A stretch of DNA of 64,000 bases, from the NCBI RefSeq assembly GCF_010685995.1, contig NZ_JAAGWK010000005.1, forward strand, positions 248,001-312,000, written 5' to 3'. The position numbers were made by a program, and so were the translations under genes. Below are positions 17,995 through 26,066 of the stretch, piece by piece (position 1 is the stretch's first letter; every line of letters begins with the position of its first letter). The notes beneath the pieces were generated by a model. That model was not told where the DNA came from and did not search any database. It was given only the letters and a program-made list of their open reading frames with translations. This stretch comes from Goekera deserti. GTDB lineage: Bacteria; Actinomycetota; Actinomycetes; Mycobacteriales; Geodermatophilaceae.

Positions 17995-18702
17995 TCAGCG
18001 GCTCGTGGGCTCCCGGTCACCCCTGCGGGCCAGGGGCACCCGCTCGACCACCCCGGCCACCGAGGCGAGGCCTGCGCTGACCGCCCGGCCCACCGGTGCG
18101 AGCCGGGCCGGGGCCCGCCGGGTGAGGGTGTCCACCAGGTCGCGGGTGCGGTCCAGCAGCGACAGCGGCAGCGCCGACGCCGCGTTGCCGGGGGGACGGC
18201 GGGACACGGTGGGGTGCGGCCGGGTCGGGGCGATGCGGCTCACCAGCGCCCAGCGCCGCCCCAGCGACCGCAGCTCGGCGACGCCGACGGCCTCCTGCAG
18301 CTGCGGGAGGAGCAGGTCCTCCTCGTCGCGCACGTCCTCGCGCAGCACCTCGACCAGCCGGGCCAGCCGGGCCGGGCGGCCGGGGTCGTCGAGGCCACCC
18401 TCCTCCAGGGCGCTGACCAGCTCGTTGACCTCCTGGTGCTCCTGCTCGATGCGCAGGGTCAGGGCCTCACCGTCGGGCAGCACGCGGCGCACGACCGGCC
18501 ACAGCACCGCCTCCTCGGCGAAGGCGTGGCTGAACACCAGGCGGTCGAGGCGCATCAGCACCTCCTCCTGGTCGGTGCCCTGCGCGCCGTCCAGCCGCTG
18601 GATCAGCCGGTCGAGCTCGGCGTGGTCCCTGCGCTGGCGCACCAGCACGCTGCCGGGCCCGCCCAGCTCGGCGATGGTCTGGTGGGCGATGGACCGGGTC
18701 AT
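17995..18702 (-). CDS. Hemerythrin domain-containing protein
   Basis: A 235-residue protein with an N-terminal hemerythrin-type four-helix bundle (about residues 1-155) and a basic tail rich in Arg and Pro. Metal-ligand segments are RRDHAELDRL, SHAFAEEAVLWP, EHQEVNELV and REDVRDEEDLLLPQ. In the last, the usual His-x3-4-Glu ligands appear as Asp-Glu-Glu, so metal binding may be altered. GGAGG lies 6 nt before the ATG at 18702. Such proteins sense or buffer oxygen, nitric oxide or iron. It is divergent from the ArsR gene. Confidence 0.85.
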   Translation of the reverse strand: MTRSIAHQTIAELGGPGSVLVRQRRDHAELDRLIQRLDGAQGTDQEEVLMRLDRLVFSHAFAEEAVLWPVVRRVLPDGEALTLRIEQEHQEVNELVSALEEGGLDDPGRPARLARLVEVLREDVRDEEDLLLPQLQEAVGVAELRSLGRRWALVSRIAPTRPHPTVSRRPPGNAASALPLSLLDRTRDLVDTLTRRAPARLAPVGRAVSAGLASVAGVVERVPLARRGDREPTSR

Positions 18703-18789
18703 GGCGACCTCCGCGGTCGTGGTGCCGGGCGCCGCGGGCTGGGCGCCGTCCTCCTGGGTGCCCCGCCGCGCCGATGGCCATGCGGTGTC

Positions 18790-18836
18790 TGGACAGGAGC
18801 ACGGTGACACGGCTAACGTACAACCTTGTGGTTGTA
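18790..18836 (+). promoter_or_regulatory. Promoter and palindromic operator of the ArsR-SRPBCC pair
   Basis: TGGACA (18790-18795) and TAACGT (18814-18819) are spaced by 18 bp and predict a start near 18826, essentially at the GTG start codon. A perfect palindrome, TACAACC-TTGT-GGTTGTA (18819-18836), covers the end of the -10 and the start codon. This fits autorepression of a leaderless ArsR gene. Confidence 0.6.
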
Positions 18837-19178
18837 GATCAGGGCGGCGGCTCCACCGCGGACCGGGTCTTCCACGCGCTCGCCGACCCGACCCGACGCG
18901 AGATCGTCGCGCTGGGGCTGGCCGGTGAGCACTCGGTGTCCGACCTGGCCCGCCGGTTCCCGATGAGCTTCGCGGCCGTGCAGAAGCACGTCGCGGTGCT
19001 GGAGCGGGCCGGGCTGGTCAGGAAACGGCGGGACGGGCGGCAGCAGCTCGTGTGCAGCGACCCGGACACCCTGCAGGAGGCCCACCGGCTGCTGGACCAG
19101 CTGGAGACGGTGTGGCGACAGCGGATGGACCGCATCGGCGACCTGCTCGCCGAACCGACCGGAGGAGACCCCCCGTGA
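18828..19178 (+). CDS. ArsR/SmtB family winged-helix regulator
   Basis: A 116-residue regulator: ADRVFHALADPTRREIVAL opens the fold, and SVSDLARRFPMSFAAVQKHV holds the recognition helix. The metal-binding CVC motif of true ArsR proteins is absent, as in the SdpR-like group paired with SRPBCC proteins. The GTG at 18828 is preferred: it follows a -10 element by one helical turn (leaderless) and gives the usual family N-terminus. The gene overlaps the SRPBCC gene by four bases (GTGA). It probably represses itself and its neighbour through the palindrome at 18819-18836. Confidence 0.88.
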   Translation: MVVDQGGGSTADRVFHALADPTRREIVALGLAGEHSVSDLARRFPMSFAAVQKHVAVLERAGLVRKRRDGRQQLVCSDPDTLQEAHRLLDQLETVWRQRMDRIGDLLAEPTGGDPP

Positions 19179-19675
19179 CCGTGAACTCCGTCGAGAAGGA
19201 CCTCGACAGCCGCACCATGACCATCACCGCCCACTTCGACGCTCCCGTCGAACGGGTCTGGCAGGTCTGGAGCGACCCCCGCCAGCTCGAGCGCTGGTGG
19301 GGCCCGCCGACCTACCCGGCCTCCTTCACCGAGCACGACCTCTCCCCCGGCGGCCGAGCCGCGTACTCGATGACCGGCCCGGAGGGCGACCGGCACCACG
19401 GCTGGTGGCGCTTCACCGCCGTGGACGCGCCGCACCGGATCGAGCTGGAGGACGGCTTCGCCGACGACCAGGGCCGGCCGACGGACGGCCTGCCGTCGAT
19501 GACGATGCTGGTGACCCTGACCGAGCAGGCCGGCGGCGGCACGACGATGGCGATCCGGACGACCTTCCCGTCGTCCGAGGCCATGGAGCAGATGGTCGCC
19601 ATGGGCATGGACGAGGGCATGCGCGCCGCGATGGGCCAGATCGACGACGTGCTCGCGTCGGCCGTCACCTCCTGA
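19175..19675 (+). CDS. SRPBCC (AHSA1/START-like) domain protein
   Basis: A 166-residue START-fold protein of the AHSA1 type. The segment HFDAPVERVWQVWSDPRQLERWWGPP is the standard opening of the fold, and the C-terminal helix reads MGMDEGMRAAMGQIDDVLAS. GGAGGAG lies about 7 nt before the GTG at 19175, which overlaps the ArsR stop codon. ArsR-SRPBCC pairs are widespread in actinobacteria. The START domain probably binds a hydrophobic ligand in a deep pocket, but the ligand and role are unknown. A strong terminator follows. Confidence 0.9.
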   Translation: MTVNSVEKDLDSRTMTITAHFDAPVERVWQVWSDPRQLERWWGPPTYPASFTEHDLSPGGRAAYSMTGPEGDRHHGWWRFTAVDAPHRIELEDGFADDQGRPTDGLPSMTMLVTLTEQAGGGTTMAIRTTFPSSEAMEQMVAMGMDEGMRAAMGQIDDVLASAVTS

Positions 19676-19679
19676 GCGA

Positions 19680-19711
19680 CCGGTGGGGCAGGGCGTGACC
19701 TGCCCCACCGG
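19680..19711 (+). terminator. Intrinsic terminator of the ArsR-SRPBCC operon
   Basis: A perfect 13-bp stem, CCGGTGGGGCAGG (19680-19692) with 19699-19711, and a 6-nt loop (GCGTGA). It begins 4 nt after the SRPBCC stop codon. Confidence 0.88.
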
Positions 19712-19812
19712 CACGGCACGCCACTCGGGGAGAGAGGACAGTGGAGGTGCGGGCCGGGGCCCGGGGCACTGGGGCCCCGACGCGACGCCGGCCCTCGTGC
19801 GGAGGATCGACC

Positions 19813-20982
19813 ATGACGGTCAGCTCGGACTTCTACGACCTCGCCGACGCGCTCGACCCGGCCGACCAGGACGTGCTGAAGCGGGTGCGCGCGTTCATGG
19901 ACGACGAGGTCGAGCCGGTCATCAACGACCACTGGACCCGCGCGGAGTTCCCGCACCAGCTGGTGCCCGGGCTGCGCGACCTGGGCATCGCCGGGATCGC
20001 CGTCCCGGAGCCGTACGGGGCGGGCCGCTCCACGCTGCTCGACGGCATGATCGCCATGGAGCTGGCCCGCGGGGACTCCTCGATCGCCACCTTCATGGGC
20101 GTGCACAGCGGCCTGGCGATGGGCTCGGTCCAGCTGTGCGGCTCCGAGGAGCAGAAGCAGCGCTGGCTCCCCGCCATGCGGGCCATGGAGCTGATCGGCG
20201 CCTTCGGGCTGACCGAGCCCGACTCGGGCTCCGACATCGCCCGCAAGATGACCACCACCGCCCGCCGCGACGGCGACGGCTGGGTGCTGGACGGGCGGAA
20301 GAAGTGGATCGGGAACGCCAGCTTCGCCGACCTCGTGGTGATCTGGGCCCGCGACGTGGAGACCGACAAGGTGCTCGGGTTCGTCGTGGAGAAGGACGCG
20401 CCCGGCTTCAGCACCACGGTCATCCAGGACAAGATCGCGCTGCGGTCGGTGCTCAACGCCGAGATCACCCTGGACGGCGTCCGCGTGCCCGAGGCCGACC
20501 GGCTGCAGGGCGCGAACAGCTTCCGGGACACCGCGGCCGTGCTGCGGACGACGCGGGCCGGGGTGGCGTGGTCGGCGGTGGGCTGCGCCCGGGGCGCCTA
20601 CGAGCACGCGCTGTCCTACGCCCAGCAGCGCGAGCAGTTCGGCCGGCCGATCGCGTCGTTCCAGCTGGTGCAGGACCTGCTGGTGCGGATGCTGGGCAAC
20701 ATCACGTCGTCGATGACGCTGTGCACCCGACTCTCCCAGCTGCAGGACGCCGGCCGGATGACCGACGAGCAGGCCAGCCTGGCCAAGGCGGTGAGCACCG
20801 TGCGGATGCGGGAGACCGTCGGCTGGGCCCGGGAGCTGATGGGCGGCAACGGCATCCTGCTGGAGCACCACGTGGGCCGCTTCGTCGCCGACGCGGAGGC
20901 GCTGTACTCCTACGAGGGCACCCGCGAGGTCAACACGCTCATCGTCGGCCGCGCCGTCACCGGGCACTCCGCCTTCGTCTGA
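19813..20982 (+). CDS. Acyl-CoA dehydrogenase, glutaryl-CoA dehydrogenase-like
   Basis: A 389-residue FAD enzyme. It has GAFGLTEPDSGSDIARKMTT, DGRKKWIGNASFADLVVIWAR and a complete catalytic segment YSYEGTREVNTLIVGRAVTG. The last resembles the corresponding end of glutaryl-CoA dehydrogenase, and the Glu of YEGT is the expected base. GGAGG lies 6 nt before the ATG at 19813. If it is a true GCDH it would turn glutaryl-CoA into crotonyl-CoA in lysine, tryptophan or aromatic breakdown. The Arg that binds the second carboxylate was not identified with certainty, so the substrate stays open. No linked genes. Confidence 0.85.
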   Translation: MTVSSDFYDLADALDPADQDVLKRVRAFMDDEVEPVINDHWTRAEFPHQLVPGLRDLGIAGIAVPEPYGAGRSTLLDGMIAMELARGDSSIATFMGVHSGLAMGSVQLCGSEEQKQRWLPAMRAMELIGAFGLTEPDSGSDIARKMTTTARRDGDGWVLDGRKKWIGNASFADLVVIWARDVETDKVLGFVVEKDAPGFSTTVIQDKIALRSVLNAEITLDGVRVPEADRLQGANSFRDTAAVLRTTRAGVAWSAVGCARGAYEHALSYAQQREQFGRPIASFQLVQDLLVRMLGNITSSMTLCTRLSQLQDAGRMTDEQASLAKAVSTVRMRETVGWARELMGGNGILLEHHVGRFVADAEALYSYEGTREVNTLIVGRAVTGHSAFV

Positions 20983-21043
20983 GCCGCGACGCGGCAGGCA
21001 CGGGAGGATCGGGTCGGAGACCCCTCGCAGAACAGGAGCGACC

Positions 21044-22867
21044 GTGCCCCCACGCGCCACCGAGCAGGACGGCACCCGACCCCGCCCGCAGCTGCTGCGG
21101 GAGGAGTGGACGGACCTGTCCGGCACCTGGCAGTTCGGCTACGACGACGACCGGCGCGGGCTGGACGAGGGCTGGCAGCGGGCCGGTGACCTGGCCGACC
21201 GGTCGGTGTTCGACCGGGACGTGCGGGTGCCGTTCCCGCCGGAGTCGCCCGCCTCGGGCATCGGGGACACCGGCCCGCACGCGGTGCTCTGGTACCGCCG
21301 GGCCCTGCGCCTGGACGACGTCGCCGGGTGGGCGGCAGTGCGCGAGCGCGGGCACCGGGTGGTGCTGCACCTGGGCGCGGTCGACCACTCGGCACACGTG
21401 TGGCTGGACGGCGAGCTGCTCGGCACGCACGAGGGCGGCCAGACCCCGTTCGCCTTCGACGTCACCGACCGGCTGACCGACGGCGAGCACGTGCTGGTGG
21501 TGCGGGCGGTGGACGACCCGCGGGACGTGACCCAGCCGCGGGGCAAGCAGGACTGGCAGGACCAGCCGCACGAGATCTGGTACGACCGCACCAGCGGCAT
21601 CTGGCAGCCGGTGTGGTGCGAGGTGGTGCCGCCGGTCGCCGTCGAGCACCTGGCCTGGACGCCGGACGTGCCCGGCGCTCGCGTGCAGCTGGGCATCACA
21701 CTGCGGGACACCCCGCCCGGGCCGGTGACCGTCGCGGTGCGCCTGCAGCTCGGCGAGCGGGTGCTGGCCGAGCACCGGGTGCGGGTGTCGGCCCGGCGCA
21801 CCAGCACGGTGATCGCCGTCCCCGACCTGCTCAACGGGCAGGACCGGCCGTCGCTGCTGTGGTCACCGGAGCACCCGCGGCTGGTCGACGCCGAGGTGCG
21901 GCTGCTCGACGGGGACACCGTGCTGGACGAGGTGGGCAGCTACCTGGGGCTGCGCAGCGTCGGCGTGGCTGGGCGGGCGTTCCTGCTCAACGGCCTGCCG
22001 TACCCGCTGCGCGCGGTGCTGGGGCAGGGCTACTGGCCGCAGTCGCACCTGGCCGCCCCGGACGCCGGCGCGCTGCGCCGGGAGGCGGAGCTGGTGCGCG
22101 AGCTGGGCTTCAACACCGTGCGGGTGCACCAGAAGGTGGAGGACCCGCGCTTCCTGTTCTGGTGCGACCGGCTCGGCGTGCTGGTGTGGGGTGAGACCGC
22201 GAACGCCTTCGCCTTCACCCCGGACGCGGTGCGGATGCTGACCACCGAGTGGCTGGACGTCCTGCACCGGGACGCCGGACACCCGTGCATCGTCACCTGG
22301 GTGCCGGTGAACGAGAGCTGGGGCGTGCACGACGTCGCCGTCGACCCGGCGCAGCAGGCGTACGTGACCGCGCTGGCAGCGCTGACCCGGGCGGTGGACC
22401 CCAGCCGGCCGGTGGTGAGCAACGACGGCTGGGAGCACACCGACTCCGACCTGTGGACCGTGCACGACTACGCCGACACCGGGGCCGAGCTGGTGCGCCG
22501 CTACGGCTCGGCCAGCGCGTTCGACCACCTGGAGCGACCCGGCGCGGCGGGGCGGCGGGTCCGGTTGCCCGGCGGGACCGACCGCGACCAGCCGCTGGTG
22601 CTCACCGAGTTCGGCGGGGTGCGCTTCAGCCCCGGCGCCGCACCGGAGGACGCCTGGGGCTACTCGACGGCCACCGACGCCGAGGACTTCGCCCGCCGGC
22701 TGCGCGACCTGCTGTCGGCGGTGCGGTCCTCGGAGGTGCTGGCCGGGTTCTGCTACACGCAGCTGACCGACACCCGGCAGGAGGCCAACGGCCTGCTCGA
22801 CGAGCACCGCCGGCCGAAGCTGCCGATGGAGGAGCTGCGGGCGATCGTCACCGGCCGCGCGTCCTGA
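21044..22867 (+). CDS. Glycoside hydrolase family 2 protein (beta-galactosidase/glucuronidase type)
   Basis: A 607-residue protein in the GH2 order: a jelly-roll sugar-binding domain (about 1-190, with HLGAVDHSAHVWLDGELLGTH), an immunoglobulin-like domain (about 190-290) and a TIM barrel (about 290-607). The acid/base Glu is in WVPVNESWGVHD and the nucleophile is likely the Glu of LTEFGGVRF. No signal peptide is seen, so it is probably cytoplasmic. The GTG at 21044 has AGGAG just upstream. The specific sugar is not readable, and no sugar transporter or regulator is adjacent. Confidence 0.9.
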   Translation: MPPRATEQDGTRPRPQLLREEWTDLSGTWQFGYDDDRRGLDEGWQRAGDLADRSVFDRDVRVPFPPESPASGIGDTGPHAVLWYRRALRLDDVAGWAAVRERGHRVVLHLGAVDHSAHVWLDGELLGTHEGGQTPFAFDVTDRLTDGEHVLVVRAVDDPRDVTQPRGKQDWQDQPHEIWYDRTSGIWQPVWCEVVPPVAVEHLAWTPDVPGARVQLGITLRDTPPGPVTVAVRLQLGERVLAEHRVRVSARRTSTVIAVPDLLNGQDRPSLLWSPEHPRLVDAEVRLLDGDTVLDEVGSYLGLRSVGVAGRAFLLNGLPYPLRAVLGQGYWPQSHLAAPDAGALRREAELVRELGFNTVRVHQKVEDPRFLFWCDRLGVLVWGETANAFAFTPDAVRMLTTEWLDVLHRDAGHPCIVTWVPVNESWGVHDVAVDPAQQAYVTALAALTRAVDPSRPVVSNDGWEHTDSDLWTVHDYADTGAELVRRYGSASAFDHLERPGAAGRRVRLPGGTDRDQPLVLTEFGGVRFSPGAAPEDAWGYSTATDAEDFARRLRDLLSAVRSSEVLAGFCYTQLTDTRQEANGLLDEHRRPKLPMEELRAIVTGRAS

Positions 22868-22981
22868 GCCGCCGCCCAACTCCCTCGCCGGGACGACGGA
22901 TCTGGCATGGCGAGTCCATGATTGCCGGGGCGCATCGGTGGAATCCGGTCGCAGCCGATTCGGCGCCGATAGCGTGCGCGC

Positions 22982-23689
22982 GTGTCCCTCGACCCGCTGA
23001 GCGTGTGTGCCGCCGAAGCGAACATCCTGGCGACGTTGCTCGCGACCAGTGACCTGACCGCGCCGGTGCCCAGCTGCCCCGGCTGGTCGCTGGCCGATCT
23101 GGGCCGGCACACCGGCGGGGTGCACGCCTGGGCAAGGGACGCGGTGGGGCACGAGCCCGGCACCCCGCCTGGCGCGGAACCCCCGGGCCCGGCTGAGGAC
23201 GCGACGGTCGCCGCCTGGTACCGCACACAAGCCGACGATCTGCTCACCGCACTGGTCGCTGTCGATCCTGGCCGACCCTGCTGGACCCTCGACAGAGCAG
23301 ACCGAACGGCGGGCTTCTGGCTGCGGCGGCAGGCGCACGAGACGACGATGCACCGCTGGGACGCCGAACGAGCCGTCGGTCGGGACGCACACATCGACCC
23401 CACCGTCGCACTGGACGGCATCGACGAGGTGCTCCGGATGTTCCTGCCCCGCCAGCTGCGGCTCGGGCGCACCTCGGCCACCGAGGACACCGTCCACCTG
23501 CGGCCGCAGGAGATGGCGACGTCGCACTCGGTGGGCAACGGCGCAGCCTCCGTCGGCACCGTCAGCGGTCCAGCGGAAGCGCTGCTGCTCCTGCTCTGGC
23601 GGCGCACCACCCTCGACGACCCGCGATTGACCGTCAGCGGCGACAGGTCCGCCGTTGACGCCTGCCTCGACCGGCCCCTGACACCCTGA
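22982..23689 (+). CDS. Maleylpyruvate isomerase family mycothiol-dependent enzyme
   Basis: A 235-residue protein of the DinB-like fold used by mycothiol-dependent enzymes. Visible segments are VPSCPGWSLADLGRHTGGVH (helix with a conserved metal-ligand His) and RRQAHETTMHRWDAERAVG (second and third His and Glu ligands), then a C-terminal domain containing VGTVSGPAEALLLLLWRR. It probably binds a divalent metal and mycothiol. The reaction (isomerase or thiol transferase) is unknown for most members. The GTG at 22982 follows TAGCGT by about 7 nt, which suggests a leaderless transcript. Confidence 0.85.
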   Translation: MSLDPLSVCAAEANILATLLATSDLTAPVPSCPGWSLADLGRHTGGVHAWARDAVGHEPGTPPGAEPPGPAEDATVAAWYRTQADDLLTALVAVDPGRPCWTLDRADRTAGFWLRRQAHETTMHRWDAERAVGRDAHIDPTVALDGIDEVLRMFLPRQLRLGRTSATEDTVHLRPQEMATSHSVGNGAASVGTVSGPAEALLLLLWRRTTLDDPRLTVSGDRSAVDACLDRPLTP

Positions 23690-23897
23690 CGCTGACAGCG
23701 TGCTCGCCAACGGTCGCCAGCCGCCGCGACCGGGCACTGGTGTGGTCGCATCGACCCGTGCACCCGCAGAGGCCAGCGAGGAGCGCCGATCAGCCGCCGG
23801 CCACGGACACCGAGCCGGCACCTGATCGATCGGCCCGAGTGACGGACCACGAGCGGACCGCAAGCAGGAGAAGGTGCCTGACGCACTGCGAAGAGGC

Positions 23898-23941
23898 TGG
23901 TCAGACGGTCGATGAGGCCGTATGATCGAACATGTGTTCGA
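23898..23941 (+). promoter_or_regulatory. SOS (LexA) box over the promoter of the DUF222-HNH gene
   Basis: TGGTCA (23898-23903) and TATGAT (23921-23926) are spaced by 17 bp. TCGAAC-ATGT-GTTCGA (23926-23941) is a perfect match to the actinobacterial LexA consensus TCGAAC-N4-GTTCGA. It covers the end of the -10, the predicted transcription start and the start codon, so bound LexA would block transcription. Confidence 0.85.
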
Positions 23942-25841
23942 CATCGACGTCCTGCGGCTGCCCTACCGGCAGTTGCTCGTCGAGCACGCCCTACGAGAGT
24001 GGCTCGACCAGGTGTTCCGACCGTCGGTGGGCCTCGCAGCAGAGGTGGGTGCGCGCACGTCGCCCTCCGCAGCGGTGCGGGATGCCCGCCTGACGGCCTT
24101 CCGTGCGGAGCTCGACGCCGGCGGGGCCCGGCTCACGGAGGCTCGACTGGCCCAGCGGTCCCTCGACCGGGCAGCCGCCGAGCGTGCCCGGGCGCTGGCC
24201 GGGTTCGCCCGCAGTCGGCCGTCGTCCGCCGACCGGTCCGACCAGGAGGTCGGTGCAGCAGCCGCCGCCAGCCGGGCGGCCCGCCCACGGGCGCTGCTGT
24301 CGGTCAGCGAGTGGGCCGTCGACGAGGTGTCCGCGGCACTCCGACTGACCAGCGACGCCGCCACCCGGCTGCTGGTGGAGTCGGTCCTCCTGGTCGAGGA
24401 GCTGCCGGCGACCCTGGCGGCACTCGAGGAGGGCCGGATCAGCCAGCAGCACGCCGCCGTGCTGGTCGACCTGCTCGCACCGCTCGACGCCGGCGTCCGG
24501 GCCGTCGCCGAGGAACGGCTGCTGGCCCGCGCGGGCGGCAAGACGGCTGCCCAGCTGCGCGCCGCTGCCCGCCGGCTCGTGCAGCGGCTCGACCCGGACG
24601 CGCTCGCCGACCGGGTGGAGCGCGCCATCCGCGATCGCCGGGTCGGGCTGCACGCCGGGGAAGACGGCATGTCGACCCTGTACGCGCTGCTCCCTGCGCC
24701 CGTGGCCCGCGCCTGCCACGACGCCCTGAGCCAGTACGCCGACGCCTCCCGGGTCGAGGGTGACACCCGGTCGAAGGACCAGCGGATGGCCGACTGCCTG
24801 GTCGACCTCGTCCTGCGCCCAGGGCAGCACGGGATGGCTCCCGTCCAGGCCCGCCTGGTCGTCGTCGCGGCCGTCGAGACGCTGCTGGGCGGACCGGAAC
24901 CGGGCGAGGTGAGCGGTGACCTCGTCCCGGCCGTCATGGTGCGCGAGCTGGCCTACGCACTCGGCCTGCTGCCCCGCCCGACGGACGACCAGCAGGAGCC
25001 GGGCAGACCCGCGCCGAGCGCAGTCCCCACCGACGCGACGCCGGCCACGATCGTCGACGACACGGCGCCCCCTGCAGCCGAGGGCCACCCGGAGACCGAG
25101 GCGGTGACGGCAGCCCCCGCAGTCGAGAGCCACCCGGAGACCGGGGCGGTCACGGCGCCTCCCGCAGTCGAGAGCCGCCTGGACACCGAGGCGGTCACCG
25201 CGCTGGGCGCACTGCTCGGCACCCGCCGGACAGAGGGGACCGCACTGGCGTCGCGACCCGAGATCGCCGTGGTCGACGGCCTGAGCGGGCAGCTCCTCGC
25301 CCTCACCGACGCGACCGAGATCCGGCAGATCGCCGGTGGCTCGTCCCGGGCGGTAGCCGGCGACCCGTCCGCGGCAGTGGCCGCGCCGCCGGTCGGCGAG
25401 CCGGGATCGAGGCCTCCCCCACCGACACCCGGCTACCGACCGCACGCCGCACTGGAGCGATTCGTCCACCTGCGTGACCGGCGGTGCCGTTTCCCAGGGT
25501 GCCGCGCACGTCCGGTCAGCTGCGACGGCCACCACATCGAGGCGTGGCCCGCGGGGCCGACGTCGAGCAGCAACCTGTGCTCGCTGTGCCGGCACCATCA
25601 CCGACTGGTGCACCAGGCTCCGGGGTGGCGGCTGCGCGCACTCGACGGCCACGGCACTCTCGTCTGGTCGATGCCGGACGGGACGGAGCTCACCACGCAG
25701 CCGCCGCGGTTCGGCACCGACGACGACCTGCCTCGGATCACCCAACCCGCCGGTGCGACGACCGTTGCGCTGGCGGCACGCCCGACGCTCGTAGGCCGAC
25801 CGAGCCCACCCGGCCTCGATGCCGACCCACCTCCCTTCTGA
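23934..25841 (+). CDS. DUF222 and HNH endonuclease domain-containing protein (13E12 repeat type)
   Basis: About 635 residues: a long helical DUF222 region (about 1-350), a variable linker with three imperfect copies of an AAPAVESHPETGAVTA-like unit (about 375-425), and an HNH nuclease domain (about 511-560). The last has RRCRFPGC, DGHHIEAW, N, and CRHHHRLVH, so both zinc cysteine pairs and the catalytic His are present. The GTG at 23934 is preferred because the -10 TATGAT predicts a transcript starting at that codon; an in-frame ATG at 23922 is the alternative. Mycobacterial 13E12 homologues include LexA-regulated genes, which agrees with the SOS box here. Its biological role (DNA repair, mobility or defence) is unsettled. 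Confidence 0.9.
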   Translation: MFDIDVLRLPYRQLLVEHALREWLDQVFRPSVGLAAEVGARTSPSAAVRDARLTAFRAELDAGGARLTEARLAQRSLDRAAAERARALAGFARSRPSSADRSDQEVGAAAAASRAARPRALLSVSEWAVDEVSAALRLTSDAATRLLVESVLLVEELPATLAALEEGRISQQHAAVLVDLLAPLDAGVRAVAEERLLARAGGKTAAQLRAAARRLVQRLDPDALADRVERAIRDRRVGLHAGEDGMSTLYALLPAPVARACHDALSQYADASRVEGDTRSKDQRMADCLVDLVLRPGQHGMAPVQARLVVVAAVETLLGGPEPGEVSGDLVPAVMVRELAYALGLLPRPTDDQQEPGRPAPSAVPTDATPATIVDDTAPPAAEGHPETEAVTAAPAVESHPETGAVTAPPAVESRLDTEAVTALGALLGTRRTEGTALASRPEIAVVDGLSGQLLALTDATEIRQIAGGSSRAVAGDPSAAVAAPPVGEPGSRPPPPTPGYRPHAALERFVHLRDRRCRFPGCRARPVSCDGHHIEAWPAGPTSSSNLCSLCRHHHRLVHQAPGWRLRALDGHGTLVWSMPDGTELTTQPPRFGTDDDLPRITQPAGATTVALAARPTLVGRPSPPGLDADPPPF

Positions 25842-25880
25842 CCGGGACTCTCCTGAACGGGAACCTCCTGACCGGGACGC
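25836..25880 (+). repeat. Three 15-bp tandem repeats at the end of the DUF222-HNH gene
   Basis: TTCTGACCGGGACTC, TCCTGAACGGGAACC and TCCTGACCGGGACGC follow each other without gaps. The first includes the stop codon of the nuclease gene. A further pair of about 19-bp copies (GGGACGGCAC(T/G)GTGGCG) lies at 25951-25989. Confidence 0.6.
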
Positions 25881-26066
25881 CGGCGGCGTGCCGGTGAGAA
25901 CGCAGCAGGGGAATCGCACCGTGGCGGGGTGGTGGAAGCCCAGCAGCGCGGGGACGGCACTGTGGCGCCGGGACGGCACGGTGGCGGCCACGTCAGGGCA
26001 GTGGCGGCACGGCGATGAGACCACGGGCGGGATGGGATGGGAGCCGTCGGTGGGACCATGGGTTCG

